Shown: positions 24,130 to 32,694 of the stretch, piece by piece | Layout: each line of letters opens with the position of its first letter | Numbering within the stretch: the stretch's first letter is position 1 | Assembly (NCBI RefSeq): GCF_013362995.1 | Contig: NZ_JABWDV010000389.1 | Coordinates: 5,989 to 41,185, forward strand | Length of the DNA stretch: 35,197 nt | Source: Streptomyces sp. TRM64462 | GTDB lineage: Bacteria > Actinomycetota > Actinomycetes > Streptomycetales > Streptomycetaceae | Direction of reading: 5' to 3' | Position numbers and translations under genes: made by a program | Notes under the pieces: model-generated | What the model saw: only the letters and a program-made list of their open reading frames with translations | Told to the model about the DNA's origin: nothing | Database searches by the model: none

Positions 24130-25152
24130 TCAGGTGCCGATCGGCTTGCCCGGCGTGCCGTTGTCGCGGCGCAGCGACGACACCACCAGGGTGACCACCG
24201 CGCCGGCTGCCGCCCAGATCGACAGCACCTGGAGCGAGCCCGAGATCGCGTTGCCCTTGAAGTACGCGATCGAGCGCGCCGCCCAGGTGCCCGCGCCCGG
24301 CGGCATGGCAGGGCCGATCGCCCGCCAGAAGTCGGGCAGCATCGGGTACGGGAAGGCACCGCCCGCGCTCGGGTTGCCCGCGACCACGATGATCAGGATG
24401 GCCAGGCCGATCCCGACGATCCCGGTCAGCGCCTGGAGGGCGAGGGTGAGCGCGCCGACCGCGAAGACCACCAGCGCGCCCAGGCCCCACAGGGCCGCCA
24501 CGCTGCCGGGCAGCGCGCCGAGTACGGGCCCGACGATGAGCGCGCCGCCCAGGCCGCCGAGGATCGCCGAGAGCGCGAGGACGGCCAGCCGGATGGTCGC
24601 GCGCTGGATGTTCATGGGCCGGGCGCCCGCGCTGATCGCCAGGACCGAGGCGAGCAGATAGCCGCCCACGGACCAGCCCACGACGAGGTAGAACGCGGAC
24701 AGCCCGTTGAAGTCGTCGCCGGACGCCGGGGCCACGTCGAGGGTGCGGACCGTGCGGCGCTGGGGCAGCTCCGCCGCCGTGACGATCCGCTCCAGGGCGG
24801 AGGCGAGGACCGTTCCGCTGCCGGAGGCGACGAGCAGGGTGTCGGTGGTGCCCTCGGGGTTGAGTACGAGGGCCCCGTAGATCTTCCGTTCGAGGATCTG
24901 CTTCCTGGCGTCCGCCTCGTCGGTCACCGCCCGCGCGTCGAGCGGGTCGCCGGGCAGCCGGTTCAGCCGCTCGGCGGCCTGCTCCCCGCCGGGGCCGGGT
25001 GCGGCGACCCCGAAGGGGACGTTCCTGGGCGTGGGGTCGTGCAGGGCGCCCACGTAGGAGGCGATGAACAGGAGCTGGAGCGCGAGGACGCCGACGACCA
25101 GCAGCGCGGCCCTGGGCGTGACGGCGCTTCGCACCTCGGAGGCGAGCGTCAT
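24130..25152 (-). CDS. DUF3533 / YhgE-Pip-like membrane protein (ABC-2 permease fold)
   Basis: A 340-residue integral membrane protein. One TM helix (about 13-34) is followed by an extracellular segment of ~120 residues (VPFGVAAPGPGGEQAAERLN...; IYGALVLNPEGTTDTLLVASG) and then about five TM helices (155-330). This is the ABC-2/YhgE-Pip plan, which lacks its own ATPase. Members include phage-infection-protein-like and secretion-associated proteins; no ATPase gene is adjacent, so the role is unknown. The ATG at 25152 follows GGGGGC. Its start faces the SOS box at 25222-25237, 70 bp away, so LexA might also influence it. Confidence 0.8.
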   Translation of the reverse strand: MTLASEVRSAVTPRAALLVVGVLALQLLFIASYVGALHDPTPRNVPFGVAAPGPGGEQAAERLNRLPGDPLDARAVTDEADARKQILERKIYGALVLNPEGTTDTLLVASGSGTVLASALERIVTAAELPQRRTVRTLDVAPASGDDFNGLSAFYLVVGWSVGGYLLASVLAISAGARPMNIQRATIRLAVLALSAILGGLGGALIVGPVLGALPGSVAALWGLGALVVFAVGALTLALQALTGIVGIGLAILIIVVAGNPSAGGAFPYPMLPDFWRAIGPAMPPGAGTWAARSIAYFKGNAISGSLQVLSIWAAAGAVVTLVVSSLRRDNGTPGKPIGT

Positions 25153-25221
25153 GCCCCCACGCTCCGGGTCGCGGCCCGTTTTCGCAGGTGGGGCGGGTCC
25201 GAATGGCGGACACCCATGATG

Positions 25222-25237
25222 TCGTACAGACGTTCGA
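25222..25237. promoter_or_regulatory. LexA-type SOS box upstream of dnaE2
   Basis: TCGTACAGACGTTCGA matches the actinobacterial LexA consensus TCGAAC-N4-GTTCGA at 11 of 12 fixed positions. It lies 58 bp before dnaE2 and overlaps the -35 zone of a promoter whose -10 could be TATGGT (25247-25252). DnaE2 genes are classic SOS members in actinobacteria. Confidence 0.75.
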
Positions 25238-25295
25238 AACTTGGTCTATGGTGGTGGAGGGGGAGGTGAGGTTCGGATCGATCCAGGAGGTGCGG

Positions 25296-28200
25296 GTGCC
25301 CGGGTTCACGCATCTGCACACCGTTTCGGGCTTTTCCCTGCGATACGGGGCCTCGCACCCGGAGCGGCTGGTCGCCCGTGCCGCCGAACGGGGCATGGAC
25401 GCGGTCGCGCTGACCGACCGCGACACCGTCGCCGGAGCCGTACGGTTCGCCCAGGCCTGCGCCAAGGAAGGCGTACGGCCCCTGTTCGGCGCCGGCCTCG
25501 CGCTCGGCGACCGTGCCGCACCGGAGCCCGCCGCCCCCACCGAGCGGCGCCGCACCCCCGTGCGCGGCGGCGCCTTCGTCGACGAGTCCGCGCCCCGCGC
25601 GGTCTTCCTGGCCCGCTCCCGGCGCGGCTGGGCCGCCCTGTGCCGGCTGATCAGCGCCGCCCACGCGGCGGCCGGGACCTCGGCCGCCACCGCGACCGGC
25701 GCCCCCGTCCTGCTGCCCTGGGCCGACAACCACGGCGACGACCTGACCGTCCTGCTCGGCCCCGACTCCGACGTCGGCCGCGCACTCGCCGCGGGCCGCC
25801 CCGACCGCGCCGCCCGGCTCCTCGCCCCCTGGCGCGAGGTGTACGGCGACGCGCTGCGCCTGGAGGTCGTCCACCACGGCCGCACCGGCACCGGGCCCGG
25901 CTCGCTCCGGCAGGCCGCCCGCACCCTCGGCTTCGCCGCCGACCAGCGCGTACGCCCCGTCCTCAGCAATGCCGTACGGTACGCCGACCCCGGCCAGGGG
26001 CCGGTGGCCGACGTCCTCGACGCGGCCCGCCGCCTCGTGCCCGTCGACCCGCGCCGCGGCCTCGACAGCGGCGAGCGCTGGCTCAAGGACCCCGCCGCCA
26101 TGGCCGGCGTCGCCGAGCGCGTCGCGGAGGCCGCCGGGCTGCGCCGCGACTCCGCGCACCGGCTGCTCACCCTCACGGAGGAGACGGCCGCGGCCTGCCT
26201 CGTCGACCCCGAGGACGACCTCGGCATCGGCACCGTCCACTTCCCCGAACCCCACCTCGTCGGCGCCCACCGCCGCACCGCCGAACGCGTGCTGCGCTCC
26301 CGCTGCGCCGCCGGGATGGTGCTGCGCCGCCACGACCGGAAGCGGGAGTACTGGGCCCGCCTGGAGGACGAGCTGCGCACCGTCGAACGGCTCGGGTTCG
26401 CCACGTACTTCCTCACCGTCGCCCAGGTCGTCGACGACGTACGGGACATGGGCATCCGGGTCGCCGCGCGCGGCTCGGGCGCCGGCTCCCTCATCAACCA
26501 CCTGCTCGGCATCGCCCACGCCGACCCGGTCGAACAGGACCTGCTGATGGAGCGGTTCCTTTCGGTGCGGCGGCCCGCGCTGCCCGACATCGACATCGAC
26601 GTGGAGTCCGCCCGCCGCCTGGAGGTCTACCGCGCGATCCTCGACCGGTTCGGGCCCGAGCGGGTCGCCGCCGTCGCCATGCCCGAGACCTACCGCGTCC
26701 GCCACGCCGTACGGGACGTGGGCGCCGCCCTGTCCATGGACCCGGCCGACATCGACCGCATCGCCAAGGCCTTCCCGCACATCCGCGCCCGCGACGCCCG
26801 CGCCGCCCTGGACGAGCTGCCCGAGCTGCGCCACCTGGCGGGCGAGCGCGAGAGGCACGGGAAGCTGTGGGAGCTGGTCGAGGCGCTGGACGCGCTGCCG
26901 CGCGGCGTCGCCATGCACCCGTGCGGCGTCCTGCTCTCGGACGCGTCCCTGCTCTCCCGCACCCCCGTGGTGCCCACCAGCGGCGAGAGCTTCCCCATGT
27001 CCCAGTTCGACAAGGACGACGTGGAGGAGCTCGGGCTGCTCAAGCTCGACGTCCTCGGCGTCCGTATGCAGTCCGCGATGGCGCACGCGGTCGCGGAGAT
27101 CGCGCGCACGACGGGGGAGCGGATCGACATCGACGACCCCGCGCGGGTCAGGCCGGGCGACCCGGCGACGTACCGGCTCATCCGGTCCACCGAGACGCTC
27201 GGCTGCTTCCAGATCGAGTCGCCGGGCCAGCGCGATCTGATCGGCCGGCTCCAGCCGTCGACCTTCCACGACCTGGTCGTCGACATCTCGCTGTTCCGGC
27301 CGGGCCCGGTCGCGGCCGACATGGTCCGCCCGTTCATCGCCGCCCGGCACGGCCGCGCACCCGTCCGCTACCCGCACCCGGACCTGGAGGAGGCGCTGGC
27401 GGAGACGTACGGGGTCGTGGTCTTCCACGAGCAGATCATCAAGATCCTGGACATCATGACCGGCTGCGGCCGCGAGGAGGCTGACGCGGTACGGCGCGGG
27501 CTCTCCGACCCCGAGTCGCAGGGGCGCATCAAGGTGTGGTTCGCGCGGCAGGCGCGGCGGAAGGGGTACGCGGACGAGGTCGTGGCGCACACCTGGGAGA
27601 TCGTCGAGGCGTTCGGCTCGTACGGCTTCTGCAAGGCGCACGCGGTCGCGTTCGCCGTGCCGACCTACCAGTCGGCGTGGCTGAAGGCCCATCACCCGGC
27701 GGCCTTCTACGCCGGGCTGCTCACCCACGACCCGGGCATGTACCCGAAGCGGCTGCTGCTGGCGGACGCGCGGCGGCAGGGCGTTCCGGTGCTGCCGCTG
27801 GATGTGAACCGGTCGGGGACCGCACACCGTATCGAACTGGTGTCTGATCGTGTGTCTGGTTCGTCCCGTACATGGGGATTGCGGCTTGCGCTGTCCGACG
27901 TCCACGGGATCAGCGAGGCCGAGGCCGCCCGTATCGAGGCCGGGCAGCCGTACGCGTCCCTGCTGGACTTCTGGGAGCGGGCCCGCCCCAGCCGGCCCGT
28001 CGCCGAACGGCTCGCCCAGGTCGGCGGACTCGACGCGTTCGGCGCCAACCGCCGCGACCTGCTGCTCCACATCGCCGAACTCCGCCGTATGCAGCGCGGC
28101 ACCGGCTCGTACGGCGACCAGCTGCCGCTCGCCGGCGGCCGCAGGTCCGCGCCGCTCGGGCTGCCCGACCTAACCGACGCCGAACGGCTCAGCGCCGAGC

Positions 28201-28787
28201 TGGGCGTTCTGTCCATGGACGCGTCCCGGAACCTGATGACCGACCACCAGGCCTTCCTGGAGGAGCTCGGCGTCGTCACCGCCCAGCGGCTGCGCACCGC
28301 CAAGCACGGCCAGACCGTGCTGGTCGCGGGCGCCAAGGCGGCCACCCAGACCCCGCCCATCCGCTCCGGCAAGCGGGTCATCTTCACGACCCTGGACGAC
28401 GGCACGGGCCTGGTCGACCTGGCGTTCTTCGACGACAGCCACGAGCGCTGCGCCCACACGGTCTTCCACTCCTGGCTGCTGCTGGTGCGCGGGGTGGTCC
28501 AGCGGCGCGGCCCGCGCAGCCTCAGCGTGGTCGGCTCGGCCGCCTGGAACCTCGCCGAACTCGTCGAACTGCGCCACCAGGGCGGCCTCGACGCGGTCGC
28601 CGCCCGCCTGGCGGAACCCGGCCCGGCCGCCACGGGTCCTGCCGCCGGCCCCGCCTCCGGCACCGACCGCCGCATCACGATGCCCACCGGGTACGAGATG
28701 CACCCCTGGGCCGACCTGCGCCCGGCGGGCGATGCCGCCGCACCGGGGCGCAAGCTATGGCACCAGAGCCAGGGAAGCGCGGGGTGA
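25296..28787 (+). CDS. dnaE2: Error-prone DNA polymerase III alpha subunit (DnaE2/ImuC type)
   Basis: Translesion C-family polymerase of 1163 residues, acting in damage-induced mutagenesis. A PHP domain (1-~270) begins FTHLHTVSGFSLRYGASHPE. The polymerase core has ARGSGAGSLINHLLGI, the catalytic P-D431-I-D433-I-D435 motif and a third acidic residue D585 in LLKLDVLG. GYGFCKAHA-like YGFCKAHAVAFAVPTYQSAWLKAHHP marks the fingers/thumb end, then come HhH elements (GISEAEAARI) and an OB fold (VIFTTLDDGTGLVDLAFFDD). The short C-terminus without clamp/tau extensions is DnaE2-like. I choose GTG 25296 because AGGAGG is 5 nt upstream and the family N-terminus starts there; the open frame extends 36 codons further. 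The SOS box upstream and ImuB-like gene 7 bp downstream support a mutasome role. Confidence 0.92.
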   Translation: MPGFTHLHTVSGFSLRYGASHPERLVARAAERGMDAVALTDRDTVAGAVRFAQACAKEGVRPLFGAGLALGDRAAPEPAAPTERRRTPVRGGAFVDESAPRAVFLARSRRGWAALCRLISAAHAAAGTSAATATGAPVLLPWADNHGDDLTVLLGPDSDVGRALAAGRPDRAARLLAPWREVYGDALRLEVVHHGRTGTGPGSLRQAARTLGFAADQRVRPVLSNAVRYADPGQGPVADVLDAARRLVPVDPRRGLDSGERWLKDPAAMAGVAERVAEAAGLRRDSAHRLLTLTEETAAACLVDPEDDLGIGTVHFPEPHLVGAHRRTAERVLRSRCAAGMVLRRHDRKREYWARLEDELRTVERLGFATYFLTVAQVVDDVRDMGIRVAARGSGAGSLINHLLGIAHADPVEQDLLMERFLSVRRPALPDIDIDVESARRLEVYRAILDRFGPERVAAVAMPETYRVRHAVRDVGAALSMDPADIDRIAKAFPHIRARDARAALDELPELRHLAGERERHGKLWELVEALDALPRGVAMHPCGVLLSDASLLSRTPVVPTSGESFPMSQFDKDDVEELGLLKLDVLGVRMQSAMAHAVAEIARTTGERIDIDDPARVRPGDPATYRLIRSTETLGCFQIESPGQRDLIGRLQPSTFHDLVVDISLFRPGPVAADMVRPFIAARHGRAPVRYPHPDLEEALAETYGVVVFHEQIIKILDIMTGCGREEADAVRRGLSDPESQGRIKVWFARQARRKGYADEVVAHTWEIVEAFGSYGFCKAHAVAFAVPTYQSAWLKAHHPAAFYAGLLTHDPGMYPKRLLLADARRQGVPVLPLDVNRSGTAHRIELVSDRVSGSSRTWGLRLALSDVHGISEAEAARIEAGQPYASLLDFWERARPSRPVAERLAQVGGLDAFGANRRDLLLHIAELRRMQRGTGSYGDQLPLAGGRRSAPLGLPDLTDAERLSAELGVLSMDASRNLMTDHQAFLEELGVVTAQRLRTAKHGQTVLVAGAKAATQTPPIRSGKRVIFTTLDDGTGLVDLAFFDDSHERCAHTVFHSWLLLVRGVVQRRGPRSLSVVGSAAWNLAELVELRHQGGLDAVAARLAEPGPAATGPAAGPASGTDRRITMPTGYEMHPWADLRPAGDAAAPGRKLWHQSQGSAG

Positions 28788-28794
28788 GGTGCGC

Positions 28795-29835
28795 ATGATC
28801 CTCTACGTACGCTTCAAGCCGCCGGCACCGGCCGCCGATGTCGCCGGGGGCGCGGGCGCGGGCGGCGGGGCCGCGGGCGGGGCCGCGGGTGTGGGCGCCG
28901 GGGGCGGTGCCGAGGCGATGCTGCCGCACCTGCTCGCGCTGCTGGGCCAGTTCACGCCGGTCGTGCAGGCCGAACCGCCGGACGCCGCACTCGTCGATCT
29001 GCGCGGCGCCGTACGGTACTTCGGGCGCGGCCCCGCCGAACTGGCCGCGCTGATCCGGGTCCGGGCGCTCGCCCTGTACGGCGTGGACTGCGTCATCGGC
29101 GCCGGGCCCAACCCGATGCTGGCCCGCATGGCCGCGCGTGAGGCCGGGCCCGGCACGACACGGGTGGTGGGCGACGACCCGGCCGTGTTCCTGCGCGACC
29201 GGCCGGTCGACGCGCTCGACGGCGTGGGCCGCACCACCGCCCGTACCCTCCGCGCGTACGGCCTCGACACGGTCGGGCGGGTCGCGGACGCCCCGCTCGC
29301 CGTGCTCCAGCGGATCGTCGGCGCACGCGCCGGGCGCGAACTGTGGGAGAGGGCGCGGGGCATTGACCGCACCCCGGTCGTCCCGAACGGCGCCGCACGC
29401 TCCGTCGCCGCCGAACGCGCCTTCCCGCGCGACGAACTGGACCGCGACCGGCACCGCCGCGCGCTGCTCTCGCTGGCCGAGGAACTGGGCGCGCGGATGC
29501 GCGGCGAAGCCCAGGTGTGCCGCGCGCTCACCCTCACCGTCCGGTACGCCGACCGGACCACCACCACCCGCGAGCGCACCCTGCCGGAGCCGACCGCGCA
29601 CTCGGCGGCGCTCACCTCCGTCGCGTACGCCCTCTACGACGGGCTCGGACTGCAGCGCGCCCGCGTGCGCGGCCTCGCGCTGCGCGCCGAGGGCCTGATG
29701 CGGGCCGAGCAGGCCGCGCACCAGCTCTCCCTCGACCCGGCCGACGAGAAGGCCCGCCGCCTGGAGGAGGTCGCGGACCGGGCGCGGGCACGGTTCGGGC
29801 CCGGCGTGATCATCCCCGGCTCCCTCGCCGCATAG
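28795..29835 (+). CDS. ImuB-like inactive Y-family polymerase
   Basis: A 346-residue protein related to the DinB/ImuB branch of Y-family polymerases, probably the non-catalytic adaptor of the DnaE2 mutasome. It retains palm/thumb/little-finger-like parts: VIGAGPNPMLARMAARE, the HhH segment VDALDGVGRTTARTLRAYGL, RELWERARGID and a C-terminal little-finger region. The N-terminus is MILYVRFKPPAPAA, lacking the catalytic D-x-D of active enzymes. It is followed by a Gly/Ala-rich stretch (about 14-38) where fingers sequence would be. The second acidic motif S-x-D-E is replaced by ALVDLRGAVRYFG. ATG 28795 follows GTGAGGT, 7 bp after the dnaE2 stop, so they are one operon. No ImuA-like gene follows. 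Confidence 0.8.
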   Translation: MILYVRFKPPAPAADVAGGAGAGGGAAGGAAGVGAGGGAEAMLPHLLALLGQFTPVVQAEPPDAALVDLRGAVRYFGRGPAELAALIRVRALALYGVDCVIGAGPNPMLARMAAREAGPGTTRVVGDDPAVFLRDRPVDALDGVGRTTARTLRAYGLDTVGRVADAPLAVLQRIVGARAGRELWERARGIDRTPVVPNGAARSVAAERAFPRDELDRDRHRRALLSLAEELGARMRGEAQVCRALTLTVRYADRTTTTRERTLPEPTAHSAALTSVAYALYDGLGLQRARVRGLALRAEGLMRAEQAAHQLSLDPADEKARRLEEVADRARARFGPGVIIPGSLAA

Positions 29836-30023
29836 CGGCCGCGGCGGCACCGGGGCAAGTTTTACCGACGCGTAACTTCCCTCTTACCGCTACTCGTACG
29901 TAACTTGGCCGAAGCACGACACACGGCGCCCCACGCCGGGTGCCGTGCGACCCCCATCAGTGGTCCGGGCCGCTGGGGCGTACCGCCATCGCCCTGTTTC
30001 TTGAGCCGCGAGGAGACCACTCG
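29836..30023. promoter_or_regulatory. Lipase upstream region with repeated TTACCG...CGTAACTT elements
   Basis: CGTAACTT occurs at 29871-29878 and 29899-29906, 28 bp apart, each preceded by TTACCG, so each unit is an imperfect TTAC...GTAA palindrome. The arrangement suggests two operator sites for a lipase regulator. No regulator gene is adjacent. Confidence 0.4.
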
Positions 30024-30896
30024 ATGCTGCCCCCACGTATACGGATCCGCCGCGCCCTCAGAGCGCTCACCGTCCTGCTCCTGACGGCCGCCGCGATCCT
30101 GCTCCCCTCCGGCGCGGCGAGCGCCGACAGCGCGCCCGGTTCGGGCTGGAACGACTACGGCTGCAAGCCGTCCGCCGCGCACCCGCGCCCCGTCGTCCTG
30201 GTGCACGGCACCTTCGGCAACTCCGTCGACAACTGGCTCGGCCTCGCCCCCTACCTGGTGCGGCGCGGCTACTGCGTCTTCTCGCTCGACTACGGGCAGC
30301 TCCCCGGCGTGCCGTTCTTCCACGGCCTCGGGCCGATCGCCAAGTCGGCGGAGCAACTCGACGCGTACGTCGACAAGGTCCTGGCCTCGACCGGCGCCGC
30401 CGAGGTCGACATCGTCGGCCACTCGCAGGGCGGCATGATGCCCCGTCACTACCTCAAGTTCCTCGGCGGCGCCGACAAGGTGAACGCCCTCGTCGGCCTC
30501 GCGCCCGACAACCACGGCGCCTCCCTGATGGGGCTCACCAGGCTGCTGCCGCACTTCCCCGGCGTGGCCGACCTCATCGACGAGAAGACGCCCGGCCTGG
30601 CCGACCAGGTGCCCGGCTCCGCCTTTCTCCAGAAGCTCAACGAGGGCGGCGACACCGTCCCCGGCGTCCGCTACACCGTCATCGCCACCAAGTACGACCA
30701 GGTGGCCACGCCCTACCGGTCGAACTTCCTCGACGGGCCCGGTGTCCGGAACGTACTCCTCCAGGACCTCTGCCCCGTCGACTTCTCCGAGCACGTGGCG
30801 ATAGGGCTGTTCAGCCGGATCGCGTTCCACGAGGTGGCCAACGCCCTCGACCCGGCGCGGGCCACCCCGACGACGTGCGCGTCCGTCCTGGGCTGA
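30024..30896 (+). CDS. Secreted lipase, alpha/beta hydrolase (class 2 lipase type)
   Basis: Extracellular triacylglycerol lipase/esterase of 290 residues. The signal peptide is at about 1-34 (RIRIRRALRAL, hydrophobic core, AASADS). The mature enzyme has the oxyanion motif VVLVHGTFGNS, nucleophile S134 in GHSQGG, a likely acid D225 (ATKYDQVATP) and H257 (FSEHVAIGLF). This resembles the characterised secreted Streptomyces lipases of this size. I choose ATG 30024 (GAGGAG 8 nt upstream) because the upstream open frame lacks a signal peptide. The stop is only 4 bp from the stop of the convergent LPMO gene, with no hairpin between them, so the two transcripts should overlap at their 3' ends. Confidence 0.9.
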   Translation: MLPPRIRIRRALRALTVLLLTAAAILLPSGAASADSAPGSGWNDYGCKPSAAHPRPVVLVHGTFGNSVDNWLGLAPYLVRRGYCVFSLDYGQLPGVPFFHGLGPIAKSAEQLDAYVDKVLASTGAAEVDIVGHSQGGMMPRHYLKFLGGADKVNALVGLAPDNHGASLMGLTRLLPHFPGVADLIDEKTPGLADQVPGSAFLQKLNEGGDTVPGVRYTVIATKYDQVATPYRSNFLDGPGVRNVLLQDLCPVDFSEHVAIGLFSRIAFHEVANALDPARATPTTCASVLG

Positions 30897-30900
30897 CGGT

Positions 30901-31917
30901 TCAGGAGGACATCCGGCGGCGGGCGGCTCCGAACAGCAGCGCGGCGCCCGCCGCCAGCACGACGGCACCGCCGACGGCCAGGTACGGGGTGCTGCCGGAG
31001 CCACCGGTGGCGGCGAGGTCCGGCGTGCCGCCGGGGCTCGGGTCGGCCGCCACGGGCGAGGGCGCGCCGGCGCTCTTGAGCTCGGGCGCGTTGCCGGGCG
31101 TCGTGCCGGCCGTCGTGCCGGGCGCCGCACTGCTCGGCGCGGTCGACGGCCGGGCGTCACCGCCGTGGCTGTCACCGCCGTGGCCGCCGTGGTCCACGGT
31201 CGACTTGTCGGCGTTGTCGGCGATCTGCTGGTCGGTGGGCGCGGACGCCGTCGGCCCCGGGTCGGCCGCGGCCCCGCCGAACACGACGTCGGAGCAGGTG
31301 TAGAACGCCTCGGGGGAATCGGAGCGCTGCCAGATCGAGTAGACGAGGTGCCGGCCCGACCTCTCCGGGACGGTGCCCCGGATGACGTACGCGCCGTTCT
31401 CCAGCTTCGGGTCCTTGGCCGTGGCGAACGGCTTCTCCTCCAGGTCCGCCCATGTCAGCGGCTTGGACGGGTCGTAGCCGTCCTTGGTGAGGTACAGCTC
31501 GAACGAACCGCGGTGCGGGGCCGTCGCCTTGTAGCGGAACGTGTGACCGCCCGCGCTCAGCGGACTGGCGGGCCAGTCGGCGCGCGGCAGGTCGAGGCCC
31601 TTGTACTTGTCGCGGCCCGCGCTGCACAGCTCGCCGTCCGGGACGATCTCGCGGTGGCGGCCCGCGGCGTCCCCGATGTTGACCTCGTTCCAGTCGTAGA
31701 ACGCCTGCGTGCCGCCGGCCGCGACGGCCGCCTTGCACGCCTCCGACCGGGGGTTCTCGGGCCCTTCGGCGTGGCACGCGGCCACCCGGCTGACCGGGTC
31801 CGTCATCGAACCGTGCGCGACGGCGGGCGCGGCACCCGGCCCGACCAGCAGCACCGGAACGGCGGCAAACGCGAGAGCCGCGGTCGCGGCCGCGGTACGG
31901 GAAGCAGAAGCAGACAT
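30901..31917 (-). CDS. AA10 lytic polysaccharide monooxygenase with LAXTG sortase anchor
   Basis: Copper monooxygenase that oxidatively cleaves chitin or cellulose; 338 residues. Signal peptide cleavage after AVA exposes His35 (HGSMTDPVSR), the first His-brace ligand; His135 (TAPHRGSFELYLT) is the second. YDWNEVNIGDAAGRH and the C-terminal AFYTCSDVVF are AA10 hallmarks. After the catalytic domain (~230) come a His/Gly-rich linker (DHGGHGGDSHGG), a Thr/Ser/Pro-rich stretch, LAATG (from residue 301), a TM helix and RRR, which is a class E sortase cell-wall anchor. No carbohydrate-binding module is visible. The protein should therefore be displayed on the wall, pointing to hyphal-surface glycan remodelling rather than free secretion. 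ATG 31917 has AAGGAG upstream. Confidence 0.9.
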   Translation of the reverse strand: MSASASRTAAATAALAFAAVPVLLVGPGAAPAVAHGSMTDPVSRVAACHAEGPENPRSEACKAAVAAGGTQAFYDWNEVNIGDAAGRHREIVPDGELCSAGRDKYKGLDLPRADWPASPLSAGGHTFRYKATAPHRGSFELYLTKDGYDPSKPLTWADLEEKPFATAKDPKLENGAYVIRGTVPERSGRHLVYSIWQRSDSPEAFYTCSDVVFGGAAADPGPTASAPTDQQIADNADKSTVDHGGHGGDSHGGDARPSTAPSSAAPGTTAGTTPGNAPELKSAGAPSPVAADPSPGGTPDLAATGGSGSTPYLAVGGAVVLAAGAALLFGAARRRMSS

Positions 31918-32220
31918 GGGGAGGGATCTCCTTCGCGGAACGCGGGTGTGGGGGGTTCGGCCCCGGGGGAACGGCCCGGGGCGGCGACGGGCGGCGGACG
32001 GACAAACCGGCGCGGCCCCCCGACAGCACCGATGGCCCGACCGGCCCGACGATCAGCAAACTAGCCCGTCGCCCCCATGAAATCGCCTGCTCAGAGCCCC
32101 AGAAGCCGATCTTTATGGTCGGCTTAAGGAACGGCTAAGAGCCCCCTCAGAAAACGCCGGTGCCGCACCACCGGACGACGTCGTGGAGCGGCGTGCCGAA
32201 GGCCCCTACGACCGTGTCCG
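31918..32220. promoter_or_regulatory. LPMO upstream region with candidate promoter and inverted repeat
   Basis: 303 bp. On the minus strand a -35 TTAGCC (32138-32133), 17-bp spacer and -10 TAAAGA (32115-32110) are well placed for the LPMO gene, giving a leader of ~180 nt. An inverted repeat AAGCCGA (32103-32109) / TCGGCTT (32119-32125) overlaps the -10 and may be an operator. It also separates LPMO from the upstream DUF402 gene. No gene is supported here. Confidence 0.45.
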
Positions 32221-32694
32221 CTACCGCAGGTCGCTGCCCTGACGGGCCCGCAGCTCCAGTGTGTCCAGGGCCTCGCGGGCCCGGGTCGCTGCCTGCGGGT
32301 CGCGGGTCGTGAGGCCGCTCGCTGCGAACTCGTCCTCGTCCAGGCGGAGTACGAGGCTCCGGTCCGCCGACACCCACAGGTCGAGGTCCAGGTCCTCGAC
32401 CACCACCTCGCCGGGTGTGACCGTCGCGGGCCGTGTGATGTCGCAGTACCAGCCCTTCAGGGTGCCGTCGGCCGCCCGGACCTCCTTCACCGAGTACCAC
32501 CGGTCCCGCCAGTAGTGCTCCGTGAACACATCGCCCGGCTCGAAGCGTACGAACCCGAAGTCCCGGACCCCTTCGCCCGCCCACGCCGCGCGGACCGTCA
32601 GCACCGTACCGTCGTCGGAGACGACCTCCGCCGCGTACCGGATCTTCGTGCGCCCCGCCTTCAGCAGGACGACCTCAACCGAGCGCCCTGACAT
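32221..32694 (-). CDS. DUF402 (FomD-like) domain protein
   Basis: A 157-residue cytoplasmic protein. The core HYWRDRWYSVKEV, then G-x-L-KGWYCDITRP, then DLDLDLWVSADRSLVLRLDEDEF, is the DUF402 signature. Characterised relatives such as FomD are metal-dependent nucleotide or nucleoside-conjugate hydrolases, using the Asp/Glu residues of the DLDLDLW block. The role here is unknown. Its ATG (32694) overlaps the end of the upstream GNAT gene by 20 nt, so the two are translationally coupled in one transcript. Confidence 0.85.
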   Translation of the reverse strand: MSGRSVEVVLLKAGRTKIRYAAEVVSDDGTVLTVRAAWAGEGVRDFGFVRFEPGDVFTEHYWRDRWYSVKEVRAADGTLKGWYCDITRPATVTPGEVVVEDLDLDLWVSADRSLVLRLDEDEFAASGLTTRDPQAATRAREALDTLELRARQGSDLR

